This document shows positions 24,826 through 34,141 of a DNA stretch of 64,000 nucleotides, in pieces. Source of the stretch: Methylophaga pinxianii (GTDB lineage: Bacteria; Pseudomonadota; Gammaproteobacteria; Nitrosococcales; Methylophagaceae); the NCBI RefSeq assembly GCF_020447225.1, contig NZ_JAJAEO010000182.1:18126-82125 (forward strand). Direction: 5' to 3'. The notes under the pieces were generated by a model. That model ran no database searches and was not told the origin of the DNA. It was given only the letters and a program-made list of their open reading frames with translations. How positions within the stretch are numbered: position 1 is the stretch's first letter; every line of letters starts with the position of its first letter. Both the position numbers and the translations under genes were made by a program.

Positions 24826-26277
24826 ATGCAATTAATGACCATACAGCGCATTTTGGGCATTTTACTGAGCTTGTTCAGTATTACCATGCTACCTGCTGTG
24901 CTGGTGTCATGGTGGTTTGATGATGGTGCTGCCACAGCATTTCTGACAGCCTTTTTGATTTTGGTCAGTACGGGGTTATTATTGTGGCTGCCAGCACGTA
25001 ATCATCGAAAAGAGTTGAAGATCCGTGACGGGTTCATCGTCGTGGTGATGTTCTGGATTGCGCTGGGCTTTTCCGGGGCATTGCCGTTTTATCTGACAGA
25101 ATCACCCAAGATGAGTATTACCGATGCGGTGTTTGAGTCGATGTCGGGATTAACTACGACGGGGGCCACGGTATTGGTCGGACTGGACACCTTACCTGAA
25201 GCCGTCTTGTTCTATCGACAATTCCTGCAATGGTTGGGCGGTATGGGGATCGTTGTTTTAGCGGTGGCTATTCTGCCGTTATTAGGGGTCGGTGGTATGC
25301 AGCTGTATCGTGCAGAAACCCCGGGCCCTATGAAAGATGCCAAATTAACGCCACGTATCACTGAAACGGCAAAGGCACTTTGGTATATCTACTTAAGTTT
25401 AACGATTGCTTGCGCCATCGCTTATTACTGGGCGGGAATGTCATGGTTTGATGCTATTGGTCATAGTTTCTCGACTGTCGCCATTGGCGGTTTTTCCACG
25501 CATGATGCCAGTATGGGCTTCTTTAACAGCGCGACAATTGAGATGATTGCTGTGGCGTTCATGCTGATCTCGGCGATGAACTTTTCATTGCATTTTCTGG
25601 CCTGGCGACATCGCAGTCTGATGCATTACTTACGCGACTCTGAGCTGAAAGTTTTCCTGGGCATTATGTTCATTATTTCATTAATTACCTCGACTTATCT
25701 TTATTTTACGGGGACTTTTGATGATGGCTGGACCTCAGCCCACCATGGCATTTTTCAGGCTGTTTCCATTGGAACCACCGCCGGTTTTACCACCACAGAT
25801 TATTATTTATGGCCCGGGTTTTTACCGATTTTATTGTTGATGACCAGTTATATCGGCGGGTGTGCATTCTCGACGGGTGGAGGCATTAAAGTTATCCGAG
25901 TCATGCTGCTGTTCAAGCAGGGGTATCGTGAGGTCTTGCGTCTCATCCATCCCAATGCGGTATTTGCTATCAAAGTTAATGGCAAGGCGTTACCAGCAAA
26001 AATCGTTGGTGCGGTGTGGGGGTTCTTTGCCCTTTATGTGTTCTGTTTTAGCATTATGCATCTATTATTGATGGCAACCGGTCTGGATGTGGTGACCTCG
26101 TTCTCAGCGGTTACTGCCTGTTTGAATAATCTTGGCCCAGGCCTGGGTGATGTGGGGGCTAATTTTGGGCAGATCAATGCGCCGTCAAAATGGATATTAT
26201 GCGTGGCTATGTTATTGGGACGGCTTGAAATCTTCACTTTGTTAGTTGTACTGACTCCTGCATTCTGGCGTCGATAA
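24826..26277 (+). CDS. trkH: TrkH family potassium uptake protein
   Basis: 483 residues with four M-P-M repeats. The P-loop selectivity regions are visible: S-G-L-T-T-T-G-A-T-V near 104-113, F-S-T-V-A-I-G-G-F-S-T-H near 214-225, S-I-G-T-T-A-G-F-T-T-T-D near 314-325, and A-C-L-N-N-L-G-P-G-L-G near 430-440. This subunit forms the ion pathway and works with the cytoplasmic TrkA NAD-binding protein, whose gene is not in the window. It starts 6 bp after lnt, and its stop overlaps the next start by one base. Confidence 0.95.
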   Translation: MQLMTIQRILGILLSLFSITMLPAVLVSWWFDDGAATAFLTAFLILVSTGLLLWLPARNHRKELKIRDGFIVVVMFWIALGFSGALPFYLTESPKMSITDAVFESMSGLTTTGATVLVGLDTLPEAVLFYRQFLQWLGGMGIVVLAVAILPLLGVGGMQLYRAETPGPMKDAKLTPRITETAKALWYIYLSLTIACAIAYYWAGMSWFDAIGHSFSTVAIGGFSTHDASMGFFNSATIEMIAVAFMLISAMNFSLHFLAWRHRSLMHYLRDSELKVFLGIMFIISLITSTYLYFTGTFDDGWTSAHHGIFQAVSIGTTAGFTTTDYYLWPGFLPILLLMTSYIGGCAFSTGGGIKVIRVMLLFKQGYREVLRLIHPNAVFAIKVNGKALPAKIVGAVWGFFALYVFCFSIMHLLLMATGLDVVTSFSAVTACLNNLGPGLGDVGANFGQINAPSKWILCVAMLLGRLEIFTLLVVLTPAFWRR

Positions 26278-26852
26278 TGACAGATAGTAAGCAAAAGTGG
26301 AACAAGCGTTATCAAGCTGATGTCGTGGTTTATCCTGAGCCAGCAAGGGTTCTTACGCAAAACCAGCATTTACTTCCCCGTCAGGGGCGTGCACTGGATC
26401 TGGCTTGTGGACTGGGTGCTAATGCATTGTTACTGGCAAGTCTTGGTTTGCAGGCGCATGCCTGGGATATTAGCAATGAAGCATTAGTAAAATTGAGTGC
26501 AGAAGCTCAACGTCGGCAATTGGAAATGTTGACCGAACAGAGAGATGTCACTGTAGCACCACCTGGGGCAAATACGTTTGATGTGATTGTTATCAGTCAT
26601 TTTCTGGAGCGACAAATCTGCCCGGATATCGCCAATGCTGTAAAACCGAATGGCTTGGTTTTTTATCAAACCTATTGTCGCGATAAGGTTGATAACAAGG
26701 GGCCGCAAAATCCAGAGTTTTTATTAGCAGATAATGAACTGTTGCAATTGTTTGATGGTCTCAAAATACGTGTTTATCGCGAAGAATCTCTACTCGGGGA
26801 TACAGGACATGGCTGGCGAAACCAGGCGATGCTGGTTGCTCAAAAGTCGTAA
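26277..26852 (+). CDS. Class I SAM-dependent methyltransferase
   Basis: 191 residues. Motif I is A-L-D-L-A-C-G-L-G-A-N-A (39-50), the acidic residue of motif II falls in H-A-W-D-I-S (61-66), and the later motif is F-D-V-I-V-I-S-H-F-L (100-109). The N-terminal W-N-K-R-Y-Q resembles TehB/thiopurine-type methyltransferases. The substrate is unknown. It overlaps the trkH stop (TAATG) and ends the dense forward block before the rpmE promoter. Confidence 0.85.
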   Translation: MTDSKQKWNKRYQADVVVYPEPARVLTQNQHLLPRQGRALDLACGLGANALLLASLGLQAHAWDISNEALVKLSAEAQRRQLEMLTEQRDVTVAPPGANTFDVIVISHFLERQICPDIANAVKPNGLVFYQTYCRDKVDNKGPQNPEFLLADNELLQLFDGLKIRVYREESLLGDTGHGWRNQAMLVAQKS

Positions 26853-26876
26853 TAAAAATAAATACTTATTTAAGGC

Positions 26877-26905
26877 TTGCTGAATGGCGGGCGGATCAGT
26901 AGAAT
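26877..26905 (+). promoter_or_regulatory. Sigma-70 promoter of rpmE
   Basis: TTGCTG (26877-26882), an exact 17-base spacer and TAGAAT (26900-26905). It begins 25 bases after the methyltransferase stop and gives an rpmE leader of about 65 bases. Confidence 0.65.
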
Positions 26906-26920
26906 TATGCGGTTCAGAAA

Positions 26921-26956
26921 GGGCAAACATATAAAGTATGTTTGTCGGGCAAACAT
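26921..26956 (+). promoter_or_regulatory. rpmE leader with mutually exclusive hairpins
   Basis: GGGCAAACAT occurs twice (26921-26930 and 26947-26956). Between them lies TATGTTTG (26937-26944), which can pair with the upstream copy (8 bp, 5-base loop) or, through GTTTG, with CAAAC of the downstream copy (5-base loop). The two pairings exclude each other. This is the kind of layout expected for autogenous control by ribosomal protein L31, for which leader RNAs are known in gammaproteobacteria. I cannot confirm identity with that Rfam family. Confidence 0.45.
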
Positions 26957-26976
26957 TATTATTGGCGAGAACAGAT

Positions 26977-27177
26977 ATGAAAGCGGATATCCATCCAGAT
27001 TATAGCGAAATTAACGTTACTTGTAGTTGTGGTAACAGCTTCAAAACCCGTTCAACACGCGGCAATGACCTGACGCTGGATGTATGCTCAGAATGTCATC
27101 CGTTCTACACCGGCAAACAGAAAATGCTGGATAGCGCCGGTCGTGTTGATAAATTCCGTCAAAAATACGGAAAATAA
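26977..27177 (+). CDS. rpmE: 50S ribosomal protein L31 (zinc type)
   Basis: 66 residues from the ATG at 26977 (M-K-A-D-I-H-P-D-Y, like E. coli L31); an in-frame ATG 13 codons upstream would give an unlikely extension. Zinc ligands Cys16, Cys18, Cys37 and Cys40 are all present, so this is the zinc-containing C+ form. H-P-F-Y-T-G-K-Q is conserved. It has its own promoter and a structured leader. Confidence 0.97.
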   Translation: MKADIHPDYSEINVTCSCGNSFKTRSTRGNDLTLDVCSECHPFYTGKQKMLDSAGRVDKFRQKYGK

Positions 27178-27205
27178 TCTTCCGGGTTACAAGCCGAAGG
27201 TAATG

Positions 27206-28681
27206 ATGAATATCATCAACATGACATACAAAAGCCTCTGTCGATTGACAGGGGCTTTGTTGTTTCTGGGACTTGTTTCTGGTTGTGCACAAAACCCCGT
27301 GACCGGTGGTCATGACTTTGTCATGTTCAGTGAAAGCGCTGAACTGGAAATGGGGCGAACTTACCATCCACAGATCATTAAAGAATATGGGCTTTATGAA
27401 GATGAAGCGCTACAAAGATATGTTCAGGATGTGGGGCAAAGACTAGCTGCTATTAGTCATCGTGATGATCTGGTCTATCGTTTTACCATTTTAGACTCGC
27501 CGGTAATCAATGCTTTTGCGTTACCTGGCGGGTACATTTATATCACGCGCGGCATGATGTCCTACCTCAACTCTGAAGCGGAGTTGGCAGCGGTATTGGG
27601 GCACGAAATAGGACATGTTACGGCCAGACATGGAGTGCGTCAGCAAAGTGCCTCACAGGCGGCTAATCTCGGGTACACCCTCGGCGCAATTTTATTACCT
27701 GGATTACGGACTGCCGGCGCCCAGGATTTATTTAATGTTTTTGGTGGAGCGCTGCTGAGTGGCTATGGTCGTGAACATGAATTAGAGTCAGATAGACTGG
27801 GAGCTGAATATCTGGCGCGTGCCGGATATGATCCGCAGGCGATGATTGAAGTCATTGGAGTGTTAAAAGATCAGGCCACATTTGCGTCAGCCGAAGCGAA
27901 AAAGCAAGGTCAGGAAGCGCAAGGTTATCATGGTTTGTTTGCCAGCCATCCCGACAATGACACCCGTTTGCAGGAAGTCGTCAAAGCTGCAGATAAGTAT
28001 AAAACCACTGCTGGCGGTGAAGAAGGCGTAGAGCAATATCTGAAGCGTATTGATGGCATGGTGTTTGGTGATAGCGAATCCCAGGGGATTCGTTCCGGCA
28101 GAAATTTTTATCATGGCGACATGCAGTTTGCATTGAGTTTTCCTGCAAATTGGCATATTCAAAATAATCCAACCAGTCTACGTGGTGTTGCGCCAGAAGG
28201 TTTAGCCATCATTGAAATGGGCGCCGCCGATCTTAATCGCAAACAGACCCCTGCCGAATTTATTCAGGATCGGTTGAATATTAATGATCTGCAAAACGGT
28301 GAACCATTTTCTACCAATGGTCTTGAGGGATATACCGGATTGGCAGTAGCTGAGGGCAAACCAGTTCGTGTTGCTGTTATCTATTTACGTGAACAGGCTT
28401 ATATTTTTATTGCTACTACGAAGGCAGCGGGTGACTTCAAGACTTTTGATGCGAACTTCCGTCAAACAGTGATGAGTTTTCATGCGCTTCGTGAGGACGA
28501 AAAACATCTTGCTAAAGCTCAACGTATTGAAGTCGTTCGGGTTGGCAGTGGCGACAGTTATGCCAGCTGGGCAGCAAACACTCGAATCAGTAACAGCCCC
28601 ATACAACAGTTACGGTTATTGAATGGTGACTATCCCAATGCTGAGTTAGAACCTGGACAATGGGCGAAACGTATTCGTTAA
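27206..28681 (+). CDS. M48 family metalloprotease, lipoprotein
   Basis: Start set at the ATG at 27206 with AAGG just before; it gives a lipoprotein signal with lipobox V-S-G-C (Cys27). The protein has 491 residues. The M48 protease has H-E-I-G-H (His133-His137) and the third zinc ligand in H-E-L-E-S-D-R-L-G. The C-terminal half (about 300-490) is a separate domain of unknown role, with a beta-rich part and a C-terminal LysM-like or SH3-like segment not firmly recognised. Periplasmic M48 lipoproteins such as BepA and LoiP take part in envelope protein quality control. It starts 28 bp after rpmE. Confidence 0.87.
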   Translation: MNIINMTYKSLCRLTGALLFLGLVSGCAQNPVTGGHDFVMFSESAELEMGRTYHPQIIKEYGLYEDEALQRYVQDVGQRLAAISHRDDLVYRFTILDSPVINAFALPGGYIYITRGMMSYLNSEAELAAVLGHEIGHVTARHGVRQQSASQAANLGYTLGAILLPGLRTAGAQDLFNVFGGALLSGYGREHELESDRLGAEYLARAGYDPQAMIEVIGVLKDQATFASAEAKKQGQEAQGYHGLFASHPDNDTRLQEVVKAADKYKTTAGGEEGVEQYLKRIDGMVFGDSESQGIRSGRNFYHGDMQFALSFPANWHIQNNPTSLRGVAPEGLAIIEMGAADLNRKQTPAEFIQDRLNINDLQNGEPFSTNGLEGYTGLAVAEGKPVRVAVIYLREQAYIFIATTKAAGDFKTFDANFRQTVMSFHALREDEKHLAKAQRIEVVRVGSGDSYASWAANTRISNSPIQQLRLLNGDYPNAELEPGQWAKRIR

Positions 28682-28775
28682 GGGATTATCGAATGCGGCT
28701 TTTAGCTCATTTATAATTGTGCTCTAATTCCATCTTCTACCCGGAAACTTGTGTTATCCGGAAAGGCGTAACTCT

Positions 28776-31178
28776 TTAAAACAGCTCGATAAGTGAATCA
28801 TCCTGATTCTGTGTAGCACCCGGGCCACTGCCGCCACGCATCGTTGGCACATTATCTTTGTGGAATGTCTCGTAAATAGCATTGGTGTCGCCTGGACGTG
28901 CCAATAGTCCGGTTTCGGGATCGATGCGAACGGTGACCATGTCTACAGGTTGAATAAAGTCTTTTTCAGGCTGATCTTCAAGCGCGACACGCATAAAATC
29001 AATCCACATTGGTAAGGCGGCTCTTCCACCTGTTTCGTACCGACCCAATGTACGCGGGTTATCAAATCCGACCCAGCCAATGCCGACTAAATCCGGTGTG
29101 TAACCATTAAACCAGGCATCAAGTTGATCATTGGTGGTTCCGGTTTTTCCGGCCAAGTCATTCCGGTTTAAACTTAACGCCTGACGACCAGTACCGTACT
29201 TCACAACATCCCTTAACATACTGTTCACAATATAGGCATTTTGCGGTGTGATCACTTGTGGAGCAGGCGTAAAGCCTAATAGTTCAGACTGCATGATTGC
29301 TTCTTCTTCACTCATCTCCAGAGCAGCCATTGCACAACTGTCACAGACTTTTTTTGGCTTAGTCTGCATCAGGATTTCGCCGGCGGTATTTTCAACTCGA
29401 GAGATAACATAGGGATCTATTAAGTGACCGCCATTAGCGAGCGTGGCATAAGCGCGGGCCATGTCTAAAGGTGCCGCGTTACCACTTCCCAAGGCGATGG
29501 AGAGATTGGGGGGAACTTGCTCAGGTTTGAAACCAAACCGCTGAACGTAATCCACAGTATAGGGAATACCGATATCTCTTAACAGACGGATAGAAACTAA
29601 ATTTCGTGAGTGGGTGAGAGCTTCTCTCAAACGGGTCGGGCCAAAAAAACGTCCACTGTAATTTTCAGGACGCCATACATTTTCCAGACCCGGATCATCA
29701 AACACTACTGGTGCATCATTTACAACGGTGGCAGCGGTATAGCCCTTTTCCAATGCTGCTGAGTACACAAAGGGTTTGAAACCTGATCCAGGTTGACGTT
29801 TGGATTGAGTGACACGATTGAATTTATTTTGAAAGAAATCAAAGCCACCCTGTAGCGAGGTAATTGCCCCATCTTCAGGCGCCAAAGAGACAAATGCAGC
29901 TTGTGCTTCCGGTATTTGGGTCAGTTGCCAGGCATCTTCTTCTAATGCTCGCAGGTAGATAATATCGCCTACCGCCAAAACGTCAGAAATGGTTTGCGGC
30001 TTTTTACCCATACTATTGGCGCTGAGTTGCGGTTGTGCCCAGTCTACTGCTGTAAAAGGTAATTCAATTTGGCCATGGCGTTTTACAAATACCTGAGCCG
30101 TATTGTTTTCAATACTCAACACCAACGCAGGACTGATAGAGCCAATTATTGCAAAATCTTTCAGGTGAAGTTCTGAAGCTGCCAAATCCGGTAATTCACT
30201 TAAATCAACTTTGGCTGCGGGGCCCCGATAACCATGGCGTTTGTCATATGCTAACAATGCATCTTGCAATGCTTTCGTTGCTGCCTGCTGATGTTTGGCT
30301 TTGATGGTGGTGTATACACGAAGACCCTTTTCATAGGATTCTTCACCATACTCAGCAACCAAGTAGGTTCGCACCATCTCTGCAACATAAGGAGCATAGA
30401 CCTCTATTTCCCTTCCATGATAGCGTGCACTTACTTCTTCTTTTACCGCTTCCTGATATTCAGACTGTGAAATATAGCCCACATCCAGCATACGCCTCAA
30501 AACATAATTTCGACGATCCAGTGCTCTTTCAGGTGAGGTAATCGGGTTGGTGGTGGAGGGGGCTTTTGGCAATCCGGCGATGGTAGCCATTTGTGCCAGC
30601 GTTAAATCTTCCAACTTTTTTCCATAGTAGACTTCAGCTGCTGCGCCCACACCATAGGAACGATGACCGAGAAATATTTTATTCAGATATAACGCCAGAA
30701 TTTCTTCTTTGGTCAGGGTGTTTTCAATTTCCAGAGACAGAATAATTTCATTGATTTTGCGTAAATAGGTTTTTTCGTTACTGAGAAAAAAGTTACGTGC
30801 CACCTGCATGGTAATGGTGCTGCCGCCTTGTGCCTTTTCTCCTGTAAGCGCTAAGGAGTATGCGGCGCGAATCAGACCCTGATAATCGACGCCAGGATGC
30901 TCAAAAAAGCGGTCATCTTCTGCGGCAAGAAAAGCTTCAATAAGCTTTGGAGGAATGTTTTCATAGGTGACAGGAATACGGCGTTTTTCACCGAACTCAG
31001 CCATCAGCAGGCCTTCTTCACTAAAAATACGTAAGGGTATTTGTAACTGAACCGTGCGTAATGATTCAGCATCTGGGAGTTTGGGTGAAAGAAACAGGTA
31101 GGCTACAGCGACGAACAGCAGTCCAGCTATAAAAAAGGTAAAGCCCCATATGAAAAGGCGTGACACAAGTCGCGACAT
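28776..31178 (-). CDS. mrcA: Penicillin-binding protein 1A (bifunctional class A PBP)
   Basis: 800 residues. One N-terminal membrane anchor (about 8-30) precedes a glycosyltransferase-51 domain with E-D-D-R-F-F-E-H-P-G (Glu87) and G-G-S-T-I-T-M-Q (118-125). An OB-like insert follows. The transpeptidase domain has the SxxK serine in P-G-S-G-F-K-P-F (Ser465), S-R-N, and G-K-T-G-T-T. It polymerises and cross-links peptidoglycan in the periplasm. Orientation opposite to pilMNOPQ is the classic gammaproteobacterial layout. No strong ribosome-binding site is seen; a TATACT -10-like box lies upstream on the same strand. Confidence 0.96.
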   Translation of the reverse strand: MSRLVSRLFIWGFTFFIAGLLFVAVAYLFLSPKLPDAESLRTVQLQIPLRIFSEEGLLMAEFGEKRRIPVTYENIPPKLIEAFLAAEDDRFFEHPGVDYQGLIRAAYSLALTGEKAQGGSTITMQVARNFFLSNEKTYLRKINEIILSLEIENTLTKEEILALYLNKIFLGHRSYGVGAAAEVYYGKKLEDLTLAQMATIAGLPKAPSTTNPITSPERALDRRNYVLRRMLDVGYISQSEYQEAVKEEVSARYHGREIEVYAPYVAEMVRTYLVAEYGEESYEKGLRVYTTIKAKHQQAATKALQDALLAYDKRHGYRGPAAKVDLSELPDLAASELHLKDFAIIGSISPALVLSIENNTAQVFVKRHGQIELPFTAVDWAQPQLSANSMGKKPQTISDVLAVGDIIYLRALEEDAWQLTQIPEAQAAFVSLAPEDGAITSLQGGFDFFQNKFNRVTQSKRQPGSGFKPFVYSAALEKGYTAATVVNDAPVVFDDPGLENVWRPENYSGRFFGPTRLREALTHSRNLVSIRLLRDIGIPYTVDYVQRFGFKPEQVPPNLSIALGSGNAAPLDMARAYATLANGGHLIDPYVISRVENTAGEILMQTKPKKVCDSCAMAALEMSEEEAIMQSELLGFTPAPQVITPQNAYIVNSMLRDVVKYGTGRQALSLNRNDLAGKTGTTNDQLDAWFNGYTPDLVGIGWVGFDNPRTLGRYETGGRAALPMWIDFMRVALEDQPEKDFIQPVDMVTVRIDPETGLLARPGDTNAIYETFHKDNVPTMRGGSGPGATQNQDDSLIELF

Positions 31179-31277
31179 TGGATTATTTCGTTCGCATAAA
31201 TTAAAACCGTAGAGTATATATAAACCACGTAATAATGCCAGTTAATGCAATTTTGGGAAATCGTCACATTTTAGTTG

Positions 31278-31305
31278 TTGACATCCTGGCAATTGTTAAT
31301 AAACT
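31278..31305 (+). promoter_or_regulatory. Sigma-70 promoter of pilMNOPQ
   Basis: TTGACA (31278-31283), 16-base spacer and TAAACT (31300-31305), about 60 bases before the pilM start. The -35 box is perfect. Confidence 0.6.
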
Positions 31306-31365
31306 ACTTTAACTTACAAAGATAAGTGTACTTCACACATCATTTCGATGGAATTGGGGCGATGC

Positions 31366-32424
31366 ATGTTTGGACGTAAAAAATCCCCTTTACTAGGGAT
31401 AGACATCAGTTCTTCAGTAGTGAAGCTGTTGGAACTCAATAAACGGGGTGATCGCTACACCGTTGAATCCTATGCGGTCGAGCCATTACCTGTAAATGCT
31501 GTGGTCGAAGGTCGTATTGAAAACAGTGACGAAGTGGCTGGTGCGATAAAGCGTGCAGTGAAACGTTCCGGTACCAAATCGAGAGACGCCGCTGTAGCCG
31601 TTTCGGCAAATTCAGCCATTACCAAAGTGGTTTCTTTTCCTGCTTCTATATCGGAACGCGATATGGAAGAGAATGTGATGCTGGAAGCTGAAAATTATAT
31701 TCCTTATCCACTTGACGAAGTCCGGCTCGACTTTGAAATTTTGGGTCCATCTGCTGCGGATGCTGATGCCGTCGATGTTTTGTTAGCCGCTTCACGCCGA
31801 GAAAATGTTGATGCACGAACAGCCGTATTGGAAAAAGCAGGCTTAAAGCCACGCTTAGTTGATGTGGAAGCCTACACCGTAGAAAATGCATTTTCATTAA
31901 TTGCCAGACAATTACCCAATCAAGGTAATGGTTTAACCGTTGCTGTGGCTGATGTCGGTGCTAACGTCACCACGCTGCATGTTTTGGTAAATGGCAAAAT
32001 TGTGTTCACACGTGAGCAAACCTTTGGTGGCCGAATGCTGACCGAAGATATCGAACGTTATTACGGCATGTCTTATCAGGAAGCTGGCCGTGCCAAAAAA
32101 GATGGCAGTCTGCCCGACGATTATCTTCCAAAAGTACTTGAGCCGTTTAAACGTTCCATGGCGGTTACTATCACGCGAGCCCTGCAATTTTTCTTTTCTG
32201 CTTCCAGCCAATATCAATCAATTGATCACATCATTCTTGCCGGTGGTTGTGCCTCAATTGAAGGTGTCGATCAGATTGTCGAGGCAGAGACGGGCACATC
32301 AACATCGGTAGCCAATCCCTTCACTGATATGGCCCTAGGCTCACGAGTGAAAGTTCAGGCATTAAGTAATGATGCCCCATCCATGATGATAGCGTGTGGG
32401 CTGGCCATGAGGAGCTTTGACTAA
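31366..32424 (+). CDS. pilM: Type IV pilus assembly ATPase-like protein PilM
   Basis: Start set at the ATG at 31366 (M-F-G-R-K-K-S-P-L-L-G-I-D-I-S-S), six codons inside the longest frame and preceded by GGGG. The protein has 352 residues. It has the actin-like fold: phosphate loop L-G-I-D-I-S-S-S-V-V-K-L (9-20), V-A-D-V-G-A-N-V-T-T near 192-201 and I-I-L-A-G-G-C-A near 288-295. PilM is cytoplasmic, binds ATP and the N-terminal tail of PilN, and anchors the inner-membrane alignment complex. First gene of pilMNOPQ; its stop overlaps pilN by one base. Confidence 0.96.
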   Translation: MFGRKKSPLLGIDISSSVVKLLELNKRGDRYTVESYAVEPLPVNAVVEGRIENSDEVAGAIKRAVKRSGTKSRDAAVAVSANSAITKVVSFPASISERDMEENVMLEAENYIPYPLDEVRLDFEILGPSAADADAVDVLLAASRRENVDARTAVLEKAGLKPRLVDVEAYTVENAFSLIARQLPNQGNGLTVAVADVGANVTTLHVLVNGKIVFTREQTFGGRMLTEDIERYYGMSYQEAGRAKKDGSLPDDYLPKVLEPFKRSMAVTITRALQFFFSASSQYQSIDHIILAGGCASIEGVDQIVEAETGTSTSVANPFTDMALGSRVKVQALSNDAPSMMIACGLAMRSFD

Positions 32425-32984
32425 TGGCACATATCAATCTACTGCCATGGCGTGAAGAAAAACGTCAGGAAAGACAGCAACAGTTTTATGTTGCGATGGG
32501 GATCACCCTGGCATTTGCAATTGTGGTTTTTTATATCATCACCAGCTATATGAACGGGCTGCTGGACGAGCAAACTCAGCGTAATACTTATCTGCAACAG
32601 GAAATTGCCAAATTAGATATTCAAATCAAGGAAATTCAAGACCTTGAGAAAAAACGGGATCGTTTATTAGCCAGAATGCAGGTCATTCAGGATTTACAAC
32701 AAAGCCGTCCTAAAGTAGTGAAAGTGTTCGATTCTCTGGTGAGAACTGTTCCTGAAGGAATTCATCTTCAAGTTTTAAGCCGAGAGGGCGATAAATTAAT
32801 TGTGCAGGGAGTGGCGCAGACCAATGCTCGAGTCTCGGTATTTATGAATCAACTTGATAATGATCCAGAGTTCAGTGAATCGAAGCTTCGTGTTGTGCAG
32901 CGTACATCCTCCCGTGATGATGCCATTCGTCAATTTACTTTGGAAGTGACAGAGTCCAAACCCGAAACGGATGAGGAGCAATAG
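32424..32984 (+). CDS. pilN: Type IV pilus biogenesis protein PilN
   Basis: 186 residues. The first residues A-H-I-N-L-L-P-W-R (2-10) are the strictly conserved tail that binds PilM. One membrane span lies at about 24-44, followed by a coiled coil (46-90) and a ferredoxin-like periplasmic domain. It pairs with PilO. TAATG overlap with pilM. Confidence 0.96.
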   Translation: MAHINLLPWREEKRQERQQQFYVAMGITLAFAIVVFYIITSYMNGLLDEQTQRNTYLQQEIAKLDIQIKEIQDLEKKRDRLLARMQVIQDLQQSRPKVVKVFDSLVRTVPEGIHLQVLSREGDKLIVQGVAQTNARVSVFMNQLDNDPEFSESKLRVVQRTSSRDDAIRQFTLEVTESKPETDEEQ

Positions 32985-32986
32985 TT

Positions 32987-33574
32987 GTGGATATCCCATC
33001 AGTTAATGATATTGATTTTAATGAAAGTGGCGAATGGCCGCTGATTGGAAAAATTGTTGCCGCGTTGCTGATCTGTGCGGTTATTTGGGGTGGGGGCTAT
33101 TACTTTTTAATTAAAGATAAACGTGCTGAACTTGCGCGACTAGAGCAAACCGAAATCGAACTAAGAACCAGTTTTGAGATAAAACAGAGCAAAGCAGTCA
33201 ATCTCGAGGCATACAAAGAACAGATGAAAGAGATGGAGGTGTCTTTTGCTTCCATGTTGCAACAATTGCCCAGAAAAAGCGAAGTAGCAGATCTGCTGGT
33301 TGATATCTCCCGTACCGGCTTGGTCAATGGGCTTGAGTTTGAGTTATTCAAACCCGAGGAAGAGCGTCCAATTGATTTTTATATCGAATTGCCCATTACC
33401 ATGCGAGTAACAGGCTCTTACCATCAGTTTGCTGAATTTGTCAGTGGCATTGCCGCTTTACCTCGTATTGTGACGTTGCATAATTTCAAGATGGGACCTT
33501 TAACGACAGATGGCAATATGACCATGGATGTGACGGCCAAAACCTATCGTTACTTTGATGAGCAAGGGAAATGA
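32987..33574 (+). CDS. pilO: Type IV pilus biogenesis protein PilO
   Basis: 195 residues. GTG start 2 bases after the pilN stop. One membrane span lies at about 23-41, then a coiled coil (45-85) and a periplasmic domain with P-I-D-F-Y-I-E-L-P-I-T-M-R-V-T-G-S-Y, the typical strand pair near 120-145. It forms heterodimers with PilN in the alignment complex. Its stop overlaps the pilP start by 4 bases. Confidence 0.96.
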   Translation: MDIPSVNDIDFNESGEWPLIGKIVAALLICAVIWGGGYYFLIKDKRAELARLEQTEIELRTSFEIKQSKAVNLEAYKEQMKEMEVSFASMLQQLPRKSEVADLLVDISRTGLVNGLEFELFKPEEERPIDFYIELPITMRVTGSYHQFAEFVSGIAALPRIVTLHNFKMGPLTTDGNMTMDVTAKTYRYFDEQGK

Positions 33575-34131
33575 TACGGGTCATGAACATTACTATCACC
33601 TCTCAATCCTTCCTCCATAAGTTGTTGCTGATCTCAATGGCCATACTGCTGACAGCTTGTGATTCAAATAAAGATGATCTGCAAAATTATGTAGAAGAAG
33701 TAAAAGCCCGTCAGCAAGTCGATATTCCGCCAATTCCAGTTATGAAGCCCTATGAAAAATTCAGCTATGCTGCGGCTGATTTACGCGATCCATTTGTTCC
33801 AACTGTGATTGATGTGCCTGCTGAGCCTGAAACAGAACAAGAAATTGAAAATGGCATTACACCAAATGAAAACCGTATGAAAGAACTGTTAGAAAGTTAT
33901 TCACTTTCTGATTTGCAATACGTCGGTACGTTAGAGCAAGACACACTTTGGGCATTGATTCGGGCACCCGACAGCACGATACATCGTGTGCAAGTGGGGA
34001 ATTACATGGGGATGAACCATGGACAAATTATTGCGATCAACGAAACCTATCTGACATTAAAAGAGATCGTACCTGAAGGTAACGGCTATAACGAGCGTGA
34101 GACGACAGTATCCGTCGTAGAGATAAATTAA
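33571..34131 (+). CDS. pilP: Type IV pilus lipoprotein PilP
   Basis: 186 residues from the ATG overlapping pilO; an ATG four codons later is also possible. The lipobox is L-L-T-A-C (Cys30 in this numbering). The conserved D-L-R-D-P-F-V-P segment (70-77) and Y-S-L-S-D-L-Q-Y-V-G-T-L near 108-119 are hallmarks of PilP. It links the PilNO complex to the secretin PilQ. Ends 10 bases before pilQ. Confidence 0.95.
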   Translation: MIRVMNITITSQSFLHKLLLISMAILLTACDSNKDDLQNYVEEVKARQQVDIPPIPVMKPYEKFSYAAADLRDPFVPTVIDVPAEPETEQEIENGITPNENRMKELLESYSLSDLQYVGTLEQDTLWALIRAPDSTIHRVQVGNYMGMNHGQIIAINETYLTLKEIVPEGNGYNERETTVSVVEIN

Positions 34132-34141
34132 GGGCCAGAAA

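Noticed and set aside
28682-28775. Terminator between the M48 protease and mrcA
   Set aside because: CCGGA/TCCGG near 28743-28762 is only a 5-bp stem without a T-run.
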